Shown: positions 1 through 8,415 of the stretch, one piece after another
How positions within the stretch are numbered: the first letter of the stretch is position 1
How the letters are laid out: each line of letters begins with the position of its first letter
NCBI GenBank assembly: GCA_031256825.1
Contig: JAIRPV010000041.1
Coordinates: forward strand, 1-64,000
Source: Oscillospiraceae bacterium
GTDB taxonomy: Bacteria; Bacillota; Clostridia; Oscillospirales; Acutalibacteraceae
Direction of reading: 5' to 3'
DNA: 64,000 bases
Position numbers and translations under genes: made by a program
Notes under the pieces: generated by a model
Told to the model about the DNA's origin: nothing
Seen by the model: only the letters and a program-made list of their open reading frames with translations
The model's database searches: none

Positions 1-2664
1 CTGGAACTGGCGGCCATCGGCCCCGGTAGCTACACGGTGACGGCGAAGGCCTATGTGAGCGGCGTATTGTATGCCGAGACCACGGCGGATGCAACGCTGG
101 CGATTGCGCTTTACGACCTGACGGTGAACGACGAGAGCTATAAGATTGATGACGACCCGGCGACGCTGGAAGCAACATCGGCCTACGGCGTGTTCGACGA
201 AGTGACGTTCAGCATTGATGGCTACGGCGATGTAAGCGCAAGCAGCGGGAACACTGCGGATCTGGATCTGGCGGCCATCGGCCCCGGTAGCTACACGGTG
301 ACGGCGAAGGCCTATGTGAGCGGCGTATTGTATGCCGAGACCACGGCGGATGCAACGCTGGCGATTGCGCTTTATGACCTGACGGTGGCCGACGAGAGCT
401 TTATGATTGACGACGCTACGGCGACGCTGGAAGCAACATCGGCCTACGGCGTGTTCGACGAAGTGTTGTTCAGCATTGATGGCTACGGCGATGTAAGCGC
501 AAGCGGCGGGAACATTGCGGATCTGGATCTGGCGGCCATTGGCCCCGGCAGCTTTGCGGTGACGGCGAAGGCCTATGTGGGCGGCGTTTTGTATGCCGAA
601 ACCACGGCGGATGCAACGCTGGCGATTGCGCTTTATGATTTGGATGTGGCTGACGCGTCGTTTGCTGTTGATGAAACCGCGGCACAGTTGGATGTTACGC
701 TGACGGGCTATGCCGGCGCAACGCCCATTGTGGAATATTTCCTCGAGGGAGACAACGGCACGTTTGGGCCGTTTACCTCCGATGGCCAAACCACGGACGT
801 GACAGTGGACTTGACCGCTGAGGGCATTCCCGCTGGCTCCTATCAGCTTTCCGTGAAAGCATATGTGGGGACGCTTTTGATTGCGGAAACTGCCGCAGGC
901 GCTGAAGCGGACTTTTCTGTGGAAGCCTACGACTTGGGCGTTGGGTTGGACGCGAGCGAGTATTTTACCGACGGAAGCGCCAATATAAGTATTCTTTCGA
1001 ATTACGCTGGGCCGATGAAGCTGGTCATTTCGGTTGATGATCAGGAAGTGCTGACGGAAGATAACGTGAGTGACGGCGATGACATCCCATTGGCCATTGC
1101 AGGCATCGGCGCGGGGCAGCACAGCCTGACCGCAAAAGCCTACGACGGCAATGATGTGCTGCTGGCCGAGTTTATTGACGGGGCGCAGTTTGATGTGAAG
1201 CAATATGGCATGACTGTGTCTTCCGACAAAACCGACTATAAAGCGGGCGAACCTGTGGTTTTGACCGCGCAGCTGGACGCGGATTATTTGACCAACAACC
1301 CTGCTGGCGGCGCACTGGTGGACTTCTACCTGAACGAAGTTTTGGTTGGCACCCAAGCGGCGGATGTAAACGGAGAAGCGATTCTTACCCTGAACAGCCT
1401 TGCGGTGGCCGGTTATACCCTTTCGGCCAAGGCGGAAAGCGATCCCCGCGAAGCGATTTTGGCGGATACGGCAGGGACGGCCTTTGTGGTGTCGCTTTAC
1501 GGCATGACGCTGTCGACGGACGCCACAGAATACTACGCGGACGACACCGCGACGCTGACCGCAACGATTGCGGGCTACACGCCGAGCGCTTCCGCTGAAA
1601 TCAAGTTCTATGACGAAACCGGGGCGTTGCTGGCAAGCCAGAGCCTTGCCGCCGCTACGGCGAGCGCCGACTGGGCGAACTTGGTTATGGGCAGCCATTC
1701 CGCGACGGCGATTGTGTTTGACCCGGCTTCGGGGGAAGCGGATGGCCGGATTGCGGCTTCGACCCCCGCCGCGTTTGCGGTGAAGTATTATGCGCTTTCG
1801 CTGGCGACCAGCCATCCGGGCTACTTTACCGACGACGCAACGGGCGAAGTAACGGCTACGCTGGTCAAGGATGACGGCGCGGCGTTTGCTGGCAGCGGCA
1901 GCGCGCAGTTTGGCACGCTGGGGAACGCGGCTTTTGCGGGCGATACGGCTGCGCTGGGCATCAACCCCTCGGCTTTGGGCGCGGGTACGCACACGATTGA
2001 AGTGACGCCGAAGAACGGCAGCGTGCAGCTGGCACAGGCGGAAACCATTAGCTTCCGGGTGGATACAGCCCCGACGCTGACGCTGACAAAGGATAAAACC
2101 ACCTATTATGCGGGCGAAAAGGCTGTGATCACGGCGACGATTGCCAACAATACGGGCGCTGGGAAAGTGGTGTTCTATGTTGGCAACGCGGCTCCGAAGG
2201 AAGTGGCGCTGACAGATGGCAAAGCCACGCTGAAGCTGGATTATTTGCAGGAAGGCAGCCTCACCATTAAGGCCAGCGTTTTGCTGGAAGCGCCTTACGA
2301 AAAGGCGTTCAGCGCGCCGGATCTGACGTTCAGCATTGGGCCGATGATCCTCCAGCCGTTCTGGCCAACGCTCGACGATATGCCCACCAGCGTATCCATC
2401 AAGCGCCGCTTCTATAAGGGCAACGACTATTTCACAAAGTTCGATTCCGACGATGTGAAGTGGACAGTCAGCAATTCGAAGAAGTTTACCATTGATCCGG
2501 ATACCGGATTCATCACATTCAAGCGCTTTGGCGGCATAGGCAGGGTGGATGTGACGGCGACCGATTTGAACGGCAAGCCGATCAAGACCTGCACGGTGAC
2601 GCTCAAGTGGATGTGGTATGAATGGATCTGCGTGGTGCTGTTCTTCGGCTGGATTTACCTCTAA
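1..2664 (+). CDS. Repetitive Ig-like surface protein with aromatic C-terminal tail (5'-truncated by window edge)
   Basis: The reading frame is open from base 1, so the start lies outside the window and only the last ~887 residues are visible. The visible part is a chain of beta-sandwich-like modules of about 85-95 residues. The first are nearly identical 87-residue units; later ones are diverged and keep a repeating 'AYDL/YGMT...' edge and a Y-x-A/T-D-D pattern, as in bacterial Ig-like adhesin or stalk repeats. The last ~90 residues form a Big-like domain ending in W-Y-E-W, seven hydrophobic residues and GWIYL at the very C-terminus. No LPXTG motif and no basic tail are present. The same ending occurs in the next gene and in the protein at 32328-33899. 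I infer a long cell-surface protein held by its C-terminus; ligand and role are unknown. Confidence 0.85.
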   Translation: MELAAIGPGSYTVTAKAYVSGVLYAETTADATLAIALYDLTVNDESYKIDDDPATLEATSAYGVFDEVTFSIDGYGDVSASSGNTADLDLAAIGPGSYTVTAKAYVSGVLYAETTADATLAIALYDLTVADESFMIDDATATLEATSAYGVFDEVLFSIDGYGDVSASGGNIADLDLAAIGPGSFAVTAKAYVGGVLYAETTADATLAIALYDLDVADASFAVDETAAQLDVTLTGYAGATPIVEYFLEGDNGTFGPFTSDGQTTDVTVDLTAEGIPAGSYQLSVKAYVGTLLIAETAAGAEADFSVEAYDLGVGLDASEYFTDGSANISILSNYAGPMKLVISVDDQEVLTEDNVSDGDDIPLAIAGIGAGQHSLTAKAYDGNDVLLAEFIDGAQFDVKQYGMTVSSDKTDYKAGEPVVLTAQLDADYLTNNPAGGALVDFYLNEVLVGTQAADVNGEAILTLNSLAVAGYTLSAKAESDPREAILADTAGTAFVVSLYGMTLSTDATEYYADDTATLTATIAGYTPSASAEIKFYDETGALLASQSLAAATASADWANLVMGSHSATAIVFDPASGEADGRIAASTPAAFAVKYYALSLATSHPGYFTDDATGEVTATLVKDDGAAFAGSGSAQFGTLGNAAFAGDTAALGINPSALGAGTHTIEVTPKNGSVQLAQAETISFRVDTAPTLTLTKDKTTYYAGEKAVITATIANNTGAGKVVFYVGNAAPKEVALTDGKATLKLDYLQEGSLTIKASVLLEAPYEKAFSAPDLTFSIGPMILQPFWPTLDDMPTSVSIKRRFYKGNDYFTKFDSDDVKWTVSNSKKFTIDPDTGFITFKRFGGIGRVDVTATDLNGKPIKTCTVTLKWMWYEWICVVLFFGWIYL
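10..645 (+). repeat. Tandem 261-bp (87-codon) repeats
   Basis: Direct repeats with a 261-bp period begin at positions 10, 271 and 532. Copies 1 and 2 differ at about 13 of 261 bases by hand count, and their first ~100 bases are identical. Copy 3 decays after about 110 bp. The period is an exact multiple of three, so copy number can change without a frameshift. More copies may lie left of the window. Confidence 0.9.
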
Positions 2665-2687
2665 TATCATAGAAAGAAGGGAAATTT

Positions 2688-3479
2688 ATGCGCAAGCTAT
2701 TTGCACTGGTATTGGCGGTTTTGATGACATTGGGCGTCTGTACCCTGGGCGCTGCGGCGGAGCCTACCGCCGCGCCGGAAGCCGCTGCTCTGACGATGAC
2801 CGTCAAACCGGAAATCATGGAGTATTTTGAAGGCGACGACGTGATTGTGGTTGCTGATGTGCAGGGTTATGCCGAGGGCGAGATTGAATTCGCCTGGACG
2901 CAGCCCGTTCCCTACACGGATCCTGCGGGCACTGACGGGAGCGTGCCCGGTTCCGTAACGATCAATCCCGACCAAACGCCTCCGCCCATTTCTGGCGAGC
3001 GCAGGTTCATTTCTACCTATAGCAGGATGACCATTCCGCAGGCGCTGGAAGGGCTATATACCTTTACTGTGACTGCGGCCGACAGCCTGGATGGCGGTAA
3101 CAATGTCACAAAAACCATAACGGTATTGGTTGGCCCGGCAAGCCAAAAGCGCACGCACGAAGATCTTTCGATCTATGTCAGCGAGCTGCCCGACAAGGTG
3201 ACGATTTATCGCAGGGGCGCGACGAACGATTATTTCACGTCATGGACCAAAAACGGCATCATCTGGAAGGTAGATGACAACCGCATCTTTACGATTGACG
3301 AGAAGACGGGCGAGATGAAGTTCAACCGCCCGGGAACCATTTTCGCTTTTGGCCGCGTTCATGTGTACGCGATCGACGCGGAGACGAACGTTGTGCTGAA
3401 GTCGGTCTATGTGACAGTCACATGGAAATGGTACCTGTGGCCTGTTGTGTTCATCTTGCAGGGTTGGCTCTGGCTCTAA
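2688..3479 (+). CDS. Secreted Big-domain protein with aromatic C-terminal tail
   Basis: 263 residues, starting 24 bp after the preceding stop behind an AGAAGG ribosome site, so the two genes are probably co-transcribed. Residues 1-24 form a Sec signal peptide with an AAA-type cleavage region. Residues ~35-150 look like an Ig-like domain, and residues ~165-240 match the C-terminal Big-like domain of the upstream protein (shared 'NDYFT', 'FTID..TG' and 'GRV.V.A.D' signatures). The end is W-K-W-Y-L-W, a hydrophobic stretch and GWLWL at the C-terminus, aligned without gaps to the tails of the upstream protein and of the 32328-33899 product. I infer a surface protein sharing the same export and retention route. 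No enzymatic motif is visible. Confidence 0.85.
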   Translation: MRKLFALVLAVLMTLGVCTLGAAAEPTAAPEAAALTMTVKPEIMEYFEGDDVIVVADVQGYAEGEIEFAWTQPVPYTDPAGTDGSVPGSVTINPDQTPPPISGERRFISTYSRMTIPQALEGLYTFTVTAADSLDGGNNVTKTITVLVGPASQKRTHEDLSIYVSELPDKVTIYRRGATNDYFTSWTKNGIIWKVDDNRIFTIDEKTGEMKFNRPGTIFAFGRVHVYAIDAETNVVLKSVYVTVTWKWYLWPVVFILQGWLWL

Positions 3480-3782
3480 AGCGCTCGAAGTATCCACAAA
3501 AAGCAAGGCTCCCTCAACGAGGGAGTCTTGTTGCATGTGGGCGGGGTTGCACACACAGGTAACCCTAACGCCCCGAGCCTTGCGGCCCGGGGCGTTAGGG
3601 TTGAAGGGTTTGTATGAAGCAAAATGGAGAAAGCTTTGTAGAGGACTTCAGGAATGCTGGATTCCTTTCGCCGATATTATTATAGCACCTGAAGATGCCA
3701 TTGTCAACCCTTTTTTTAAAAAAAAGCTAAAAATAACATAATTGTAACCAAATAAAAGGGAACCCAACTGGGAGTAAATGGG
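3480..3782. other. Intergenic region with two hairpins
   Basis: No gene is supported here. It holds a hairpin at 3504-3530 (12-bp arms with one G-T pair, loop AAC), which is followed by a T run only when read on the minus strand, and a perfect 15-bp inverted repeat at 3561-3602. An A/T-only stretch lies at 3713-3726. The region separates the tail-protein genes (plus) from the GH30 gene (minus), so the hairpins may act as terminators for convergent transcription. Confidence 0.6.
3561..3602. repeat. Perfect 15-bp inverted repeat, heptamer-type sequence
   Basis: The left arm at 3561-3575 is the exact reverse complement of the right arm at 3588-3602, with a 12-nt loop. The left arm includes CCTAACG followed by further 7-bp-phased units, linking it to the dispersed heptamer family. 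No T run follows on either side, so a classic intrinsic terminator is not obvious. Confidence 0.75.
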
Positions 3783-5120
3783 TCACAGCACCACAGTGCA
3801 GACGCTGCGCGCGGGCAGAGGGATCCGATCCAGCTGTATTTTTTGCGCGGCAAGGCTACGCAATTCGTCTGTGACATATAAGACGCCGGCGCCGCTTTGC
3901 GCGAGCGAAACGTTGGCGGCGTCGCCGGGATTGCGGAAGATGACGGCGGTTTTGCCATCGGGTCTGCGAAACGCGATTGCGCCCGGGGCAGGGGAGGGGC
4001 CGGTTACTTCCACGCGCACGCTGCCGCGCGGCACATGAACGCTGAAGTTGCCGAAGGCATAATACCGTTTTGGGATGTCGAAAGTCTGCGTTTCCGGGTT
4101 GATATAAATCAGGCCGTCGCAGTAGTCGGCTTCCGAAACGGCGACCCAGCATTGCCACGACACCACGTTGAGAATCGCCAGATCCTGCATCATGACGCGG
4201 CACTGCTCCAGAGCGGAGCCCATGCCATAATCGCGGCCGCCCTGCATATGCGTCCACTCGCTCATGCGAACCGGCACGCCGGGATAGCGCCTGTCCATGT
4301 AACTGCGAAACCGCTGCGCAACGCCCGCGTCGCGGAGGAACTTCAGCGGTTGAAAGACATAGCCATGAACATCAATGCCATCCAACCGCGCGCGGATAAC
4401 CGGGTCATCCAAAACTGCGCGGGTATAGGTTTTGTTCATCAAACGCAAGTCGTTATTCTCCGCGCCCGAAAGCAGCACGTTTTGCAGGGCGGGGCGTTTG
4501 TCCATCTCTTCGGCGAAGCGCCGCATCAATCGCCGCACGCCTGCGGGATGATAGTGGCAGCCCTCCTGCCCGGCTTTGTCGATCCATGGCCCGAAGGGTT
4601 CATTGATGGGGGAAACGAATGTGACAGGAATCCCTTCGGCAAGAAAATGTTCCGTTACATCGAGGACATAACGAGTGAAATCGGCTTCATGGCGGCGGCG
4701 CAGGTTGGCTTTGAACGGAATGCTCCCTTGTGCCGCGCCGGTGACAGTCCAGCGTTCCGGCGGAGAATTGGCGAACAGCACCACATCGTCGGCGCCCAGG
4801 CGCACGGCTTCTTTCAGGCACCAGACGGCTTCGGCGTCGCGGTTCCAGTCGTAGCCGCCATCTTCTTTTAAAAAGGAAGAAGCGCGCCGCATGGGAGTCC
4901 AATAATTTCCGCGGCCCGATTCCTTTGAGCCGCCGCCGAGATTGTAGCGGTAGGTGGCCATGCCAAGGCCCTCGGTTTTGCTGTAGAGCAGCTTCAAAAT
5001 TTCGCGACGGATCCCCTCAGGCCAACCGCCGACCAATTGCGCCCACCAGGCGCCGCTCGCTCCGAAGCCTTCGATGGTTTGGTATGTTTTTTCGGTATGC
5101 AGGGTGAATGGGATGGGCAT
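3783..5120 (-). CDS. Glycoside hydrolase family 30-type enzyme, intracellular
   Basis: 445 residues with the hallmarks of GH30 (clan GH-A). An N-terminal 'IEGFGASGAWWA' block sits near residues 16-27. The acid/base Glu174 lies in a PINEP motif and the probable nucleophile Glu288 in MSEW. After the barrel, residues ~365-445 form the small beta domain typical of the family. The pattern is closest to GH30 members acting on beta-1,6-galactan or related glycans, but I cannot fix the substrate. No signal peptide is present, so it should act on imported oligosaccharides. Translation starts at ATG 5120 behind GAGGAG. It is a single-gene unit with its own promoter and a palindromic operator upstream. 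Confidence 0.85.
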   Translation of the reverse strand: MPIPFTLHTEKTYQTIEGFGASGAWWAQLVGGWPEGIRREILKLLYSKTEGLGMATYRYNLGGGSKESGRGNYWTPMRRASSFLKEDGGYDWNRDAEAVWCLKEAVRLGADDVVLFANSPPERWTVTGAAQGSIPFKANLRRRHEADFTRYVLDVTEHFLAEGIPVTFVSPINEPFGPWIDKAGQEGCHYHPAGVRRLMRRFAEEMDKRPALQNVLLSGAENNDLRLMNKTYTRAVLDDPVIRARLDGIDVHGYVFQPLKFLRDAGVAQRFRSYMDRRYPGVPVRMSEWTHMQGGRDYGMGSALEQCRVMMQDLAILNVVSWQCWVAVSEADYCDGLIYINPETQTFDIPKRYYAFGNFSVHVPRGSVRVEVTGPSPAPGAIAFRRPDGKTAVIFRNPGDAANVSLAQSGAGVLYVTDELRSLAAQKIQLDRIPLPARSVCTVVL

Positions 5121-5148
5121 GGGGAGCCTCCTCTCGTGGCTGCGCTAT

Positions 5149-5167
5149 TGTATGACAACATCATACA
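5149..5167 (-). promoter_or_regulatory. Palindromic operator over the -10 of the GH30 gene
   Basis: Two 7-bp arms, TGTATGA and TCATACA, face each other across a 5-bp centre and overlap the -10 hexamer of the GH30 promoter. Size and composition resemble operators of GntR (FadR-like) repressors; that family assignment is inference. No regulator gene is adjacent. Confidence 0.6.
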
Positions 5168-5188
5168 CCCATTTTTGGCCGAAGTCAA
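5160..5188 (-). promoter_or_regulatory. Promoter of the GH30 gene
   Basis: TTGACT at 5188-5183 and TATGAT at 5165-5160 on the minus strand, with 17-bp spacing, about 40 bp upstream of the GH30 start. Confidence 0.7.
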
Positions 5189-5287
5189 TACCCGGAAGGA
5201 ATTTTTTCAAAATAGCGCAAATTTTGCCGGGAAATCTGAATGCGAAATGAACGCAGAATTGACGGTTCGTAAAACTTGCCAAACCCC

Positions 5288-5316
5288 TTGCTTTTTCCTT
5301 TGATATTTGATACACT
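5288..5316 (+). promoter_or_regulatory. Promoter of the lipoprotein-ymfI-...-murD2 operon
   Basis: TTGCTT and TACACT with 17-bp spacing, 54 bp upstream of the ATG at 5371. It is divergent from the GH30 promoter. Confidence 0.55.
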
Positions 5317-5370
5317 ATAGGTACAAAATAGGATGCGAGGGCAAGTTTTTTACATGGAGGAGGGTTTTCT

Positions 5371-6378
5371 ATGACAAAAAAATTGATTGCGTTTTGTCTG
5401 GCGTTGATTTCGCTGCTGGCGCTGCTGAGCGGCTGCGAGGGAATTACGTTGGGGCAGAAGGCCGAAATGACCACCGACCCTGTGAACGCGCTGACGCCGG
5501 ATTTGGTGCCGTCTGAAGTGGGCAAACTGACCGACGAGGAGCGCAAGGCCTGGGAGGAAGAGTTGAAGAAGGCCAACGTGCTTCCGCCGGATGTGACCAT
5601 CCCGGCCACGAAGGCAACGGTGCCCCAGCCGGCGACCATGCCTGCCGGAAAAAAAGTGCAGCCCAGCGAGGCGATGCGGTATGTGAAAAAAGTGCAGGAT
5701 ATCATCAAGAGCCATACCTTTTATTTGAAGGGCAACATGAACAACCCCGTGGGCAACGGCAACGGCAGCTACGCTCCGGCGATTATGGCGGCCAACGCGG
5801 ACCGCCTGATGGTTGAGACTGTGACCGACTGGACAACCATGTTCAAAGAAATGTCTGAGGATGCGGAGCAGTCCAACTTCGATCAGGCGCAGGCGCTTAT
5901 TCAGGGAGCGATTGCGCAGAAGACGTTTGGCAGCAAGATGCGCATGCTGTTTTTGCCGGGGACCGCTTATTTGGTGCTGCCGGAAAAGAATTTTTACACG
6001 AACCTTTCCGCTGTTGCGGGGGATGATGTGGGCGACATGGCAACGGAGATTTTGAAGCAGTTCAGCAGCATTTCCGGCTCCGAACTTCGTGAAAAGGATC
6101 TCAAGTCTTCCAAGGTGACCATGAATGGCAAAGAGTATCTTTGCGCTACGATGCCCGGCGACGACGGCATGACCATCAAGTTCTATTTTTTGAAGGGCGA
6201 ACTGAAGCGCCTGGAATATATCATGGAGGAAGACCCCGAATCGAACATGGTGGTGGAAGTGGAAGAGTTCAGCGGCAAGGTGGATCCTTCGTCGTTTGAA
6301 CTGAAAGGCTTGAAGGAAATCAAGGTGGGGGAATTCACGAAACTCATGGGCGGGTTCAACAGCCTGCTGGCCGGATGA
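5371..6378 (+). CDS. Lipoprotein of unknown function
   Basis: 335 residues, starting at ATG behind GGAGGAGGG. Residues 1-21 form a lipoprotein signal peptide ending in LLSGC, so Cys22 should be lipidated; lgt lies in the same operon. The mature part begins with a linker rich in acidic residues, Pro and Thr (residues 23-110). A domain of mixed strands and helices follows (about 115-335), with alternating hydrophobic strands ending in 'VVEVEEFSGKVDPSSFEL', a layout reminiscent of the LolA/LppX-like lipoprotein fold. That fold assignment is a guess. It overlaps ymfI by 4 bp, so the two are translationally coupled. Confidence 0.8.
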   Translation: MTKKLIAFCLALISLLALLSGCEGITLGQKAEMTTDPVNALTPDLVPSEVGKLTDEERKAWEEELKKANVLPPDVTIPATKATVPQPATMPAGKKVQPSEAMRYVKKVQDIIKSHTFYLKGNMNNPVGNGNGSYAPAIMAANADRLMVETVTDWTTMFKEMSEDAEQSNFDQAQALIQGAIAQKTFGSKMRMLFLPGTAYLVLPEKNFYTNLSAVAGDDVGDMATEILKQFSSISGSELREKDLKSSKVTMNGKEYLCATMPGDDGMTIKFYFLKGELKRLEYIMEEDPESNMVVEVEEFSGKVDPSSFELKGLKEIKVGEFTKLMGGFNSLLAG

Positions 6379-7070
6379 GTACAGCGCTGGTCACTGGCGC
6401 CTCAGGCGCAATTGGACGGGCAATTGCCCGGCGGCTGGCCGAAGAGGGGCATTCGGTTCTATGTCACGGAAATCTGCACAGCGCTGCCGGGTTGGCGGCG
6501 CTGTGCGTTGACGTTCAGGCCGATTTGAGCCGCGAAGATGAGATTGAGCGCCTGTTTGATGAAGCCGAGCGACGGTTTGGCGGCGTGGATATCCTTGTGA
6601 ACAACGCAGGCATCGCCTTGCCGCAGCAGTTGATCACCGAGACCGAGACAGCGGATTACGACAAGCTGTTCGCGGTGAATATGCGGGGGGCATTTTTGTG
6701 CGCACGGCGCGCTCTGCCGCATATGATTCATCAAAAGCAGGGGAGGGTAATCAACATCTCGTCTGTTTGGGGCGTTGTTGGCGGAAGCTGCGAGGTGGCT
6801 TATTCGGCTTCGAAGGCGGCGTTGATTGGTTTCACAAAGGCGCTTGCGAAAGAGGTTGCCCCGAGCGGCATTACGGTGAACTGTGTGGCGCCCGGCGTGA
6901 TTGAAAGCCCCATGAACGCGCATCTTGACGTTGCTGCGTTAGCGCGCGAAACTCCGCTGGGACGTATTGGGCGGCCGGAGGAGGTTGCGGATGCTGTGGC
7001 TTATTTCGTCAAAGCAGATTTTGCCACAGGGCAGGTATTGCTTGTTGACGGCGGGTTTCACTGGGGTTGA
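6375..7070 (+). CDS. ymfI: SDR-family reductase, probable EF-P 5-aminopentanone reductase YmfI
   Basis: 231-residue short-chain dehydrogenase. The NAD(P) motif TGASGAIG is at residues 7-14, NNAG at 76-79, and the catalytic set is Ser130, Tyr143 (YSASK) and Lys147. On sequence alone it would be called FabG-like. The two next genes are YmfF- and YmfH-type M16 proteins, the same trio as in Bacillus subtilis, where YmfI reduces the 5-aminopentanone group on Lys32 of elongation factor P. That context makes YmfI the better call. It starts by ATGA overlap with the lipoprotein gene. An ordinary 3-oxoacyl-ACP reductase remains possible. Confidence 0.8.
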   Translation: MSTALVTGASGAIGRAIARRLAEEGHSVLCHGNLHSAAGLAALCVDVQADLSREDEIERLFDEAERRFGGVDILVNNAGIALPQQLITETETADYDKLFAVNMRGAFLCARRALPHMIHQKQGRVINISSVWGVVGGSCEVAYSASKAALIGFTKALAKEVAPSGITVNCVAPGVIESPMNAHLDVAALARETPLGRIGRPEEVADAVAYFVKADFATGQVLLVDGGFHWG

Positions 7071-7122
7071 GTTTTGACGGTATCCGAGCGGATAGAATTC
7101 TAATGACAGTTGGTGATGGAAC

Positions 7123-8415
7123 ATGGAAGGACAAGCTTTGACGCGCGAAATCGCGCTGGGCGTGCGGTTTTGCTTCGTGCCCGCAGCGCGGTTCAAAACC
7201 AGCCGTTTGCTGCTGCAAATGGCGGTGCCGCTGCGATTGAATCAGGCGAATGTGACGGCGGCTAACGCGCTTTTGCCGTTTTTGCTGCATCGCTCCTGTG
7301 CGGCCTATCCAACGCCTCGTTTGCTGGAAAGCGAACTGGCGGCGCTTTACGGTGCGAAACTGAGCGCATATGTGCAAAAGACCGGCGAGACACAATTGTT
7401 GAGCATTGCCTTGACGGCCATTGATGATCGCTTCGCGCTGGGCGGCGAAAGCGTTGCCGAGGGTTGCGCGGCGTTGCTGTTGGATTTGCTGTTCCAACCG
7501 ATGCTGGCGGACGGGTTGTTCACAGAGGAAAGCGTTGCATTGGAAAAGCGGCTGCTGATGGAGCGGTTGGAGAGCGAAGAAGGAAATAAGTGGCGTTATG
7601 CGCAAAATCGATGTGAAGCGCTGATGTGTGGCAACGAATCTTATGGTCTCAATCCGCTGGGCGAAGCGGAGGCCATCGCGGCGCTGCGCCCGGAAGAACT
7701 GACGCAGGCATGGCGGCAATTGCTCAGGAGCGCGCCCATGCAGTTTGTGCTGGTTGGCAACGGCGGCGACGAAGCGGTTTGCGAAGCTTTGCGGCAGCGG
7801 TTCGCCGGAATGACGCGCCAGCCTGTTGTACTGGAAACGAGATTTGTTCAACGCGCAGGCGAGCAAAAGACAATCCGCGAGGAGCAGTTGATTGAACAGG
7901 CGAAGTTGGTTTTGGGGTTTCGCGCGGGGATGAAAGATGCGGATGACCATCGCCATGCCCGGCTGGTCATGACGGACTTGTTTGGCGGCGGGGTCTACTC
8001 CAAGCTGTTTTTGAATGTGCGCGAAAAAATGAGCCTTTGTTATGCCTGCCGCGCGGATTTGCACGCGATGAAAGGAATTTTAATGGTGCGCTCGGGTGTG
8101 GATACCGAAAAAGCGGACGAAGCGCGCGACGCGATATTAGAGCAGATGCGGCAGATGCAGACCGGGGCGTTCACCGACGAGGAACTGGGCACGGCGAAGC
8201 GCGCGCTTTGCGACAGCATCCAAACGGCGGCCGATTTGCCGGAAAGCTTGGCGAGCTGGTATACGCGGGGGCTGCTGCGGGGGGATTATTCTTCGCTGCA
8301 AGAGGAGTGTGAATGTATTCGCAAGGTGATGCGGGAAGAGGTGGTCGCGACGGCGCGAGAAGTGACACTGGACACCGTTTATCTGCTGGCGGCAAGGAAG
8401 GAGGCGGCGAAATGA
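7123..8415 (+). CDS. ymfF: M16-family pseudopeptidase YmfF
   Basis: 430 residues with the two-lobed M16 layout. The N-terminal half has no HxxEH zinc motif, so it should lack peptidase activity; the C-terminal lobe has the usual 'GGGVYSKLFLNVREKMSLCY' region near residues 287-305. This is the inactive partner of the YmfF/YmfH heterodimer linked to EF-P 5-aminopentanol modification. A 52-bp gap follows ymfI, and the stop overlaps the ymfH start (ATGA), which fits tight stoichiometry. Confidence 0.85.
   Translation: MEGQALTREIALGVRFCFVPAARFKTSRLLLQMAVPLRLNQANVTAANALLPFLLHRSCAAYPTPRLLESELAALYGAKLSAYVQKTGETQLLSIALTAIDDRFALGGESVAEGCAALLLDLLFQPMLADGLFTEESVALEKRLLMERLESEEGNKWRYAQNRCEALMCGNESYGLNPLGEAEAIAALRPEELTQAWRQLLRSAPMQFVLVGNGGDEAVCEALRQRFAGMTRQPVVLETRFVQRAGEQKTIREEQLIEQAKLVLGFRAGMKDADDHRHARLVMTDLFGGGVYSKLFLNVREKMSLCYACRADLHAMKGILMVRSGVDTEKADEARDAILEQMRQMQTGAFTDEELGTAKRALCDSIQTAADLPESLASWYTRGLLRGDYSSLQEECECIRKVMREEVVATAREVTLDTVYLLAARKEAAK

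Noticed and set aside
3504-3530. Terminator for the plus-strand tail-protein genes
   Set aside because: The stem is good but the T run is only on the minus-strand side, so it is not called for the plus strand.
8313-8411. Longer N-terminus for YmfH
   Set aside because: It would lie wholly inside ymfF, has no SD and is not part of the M16 fold; ATG 8412 has a perfect SD.
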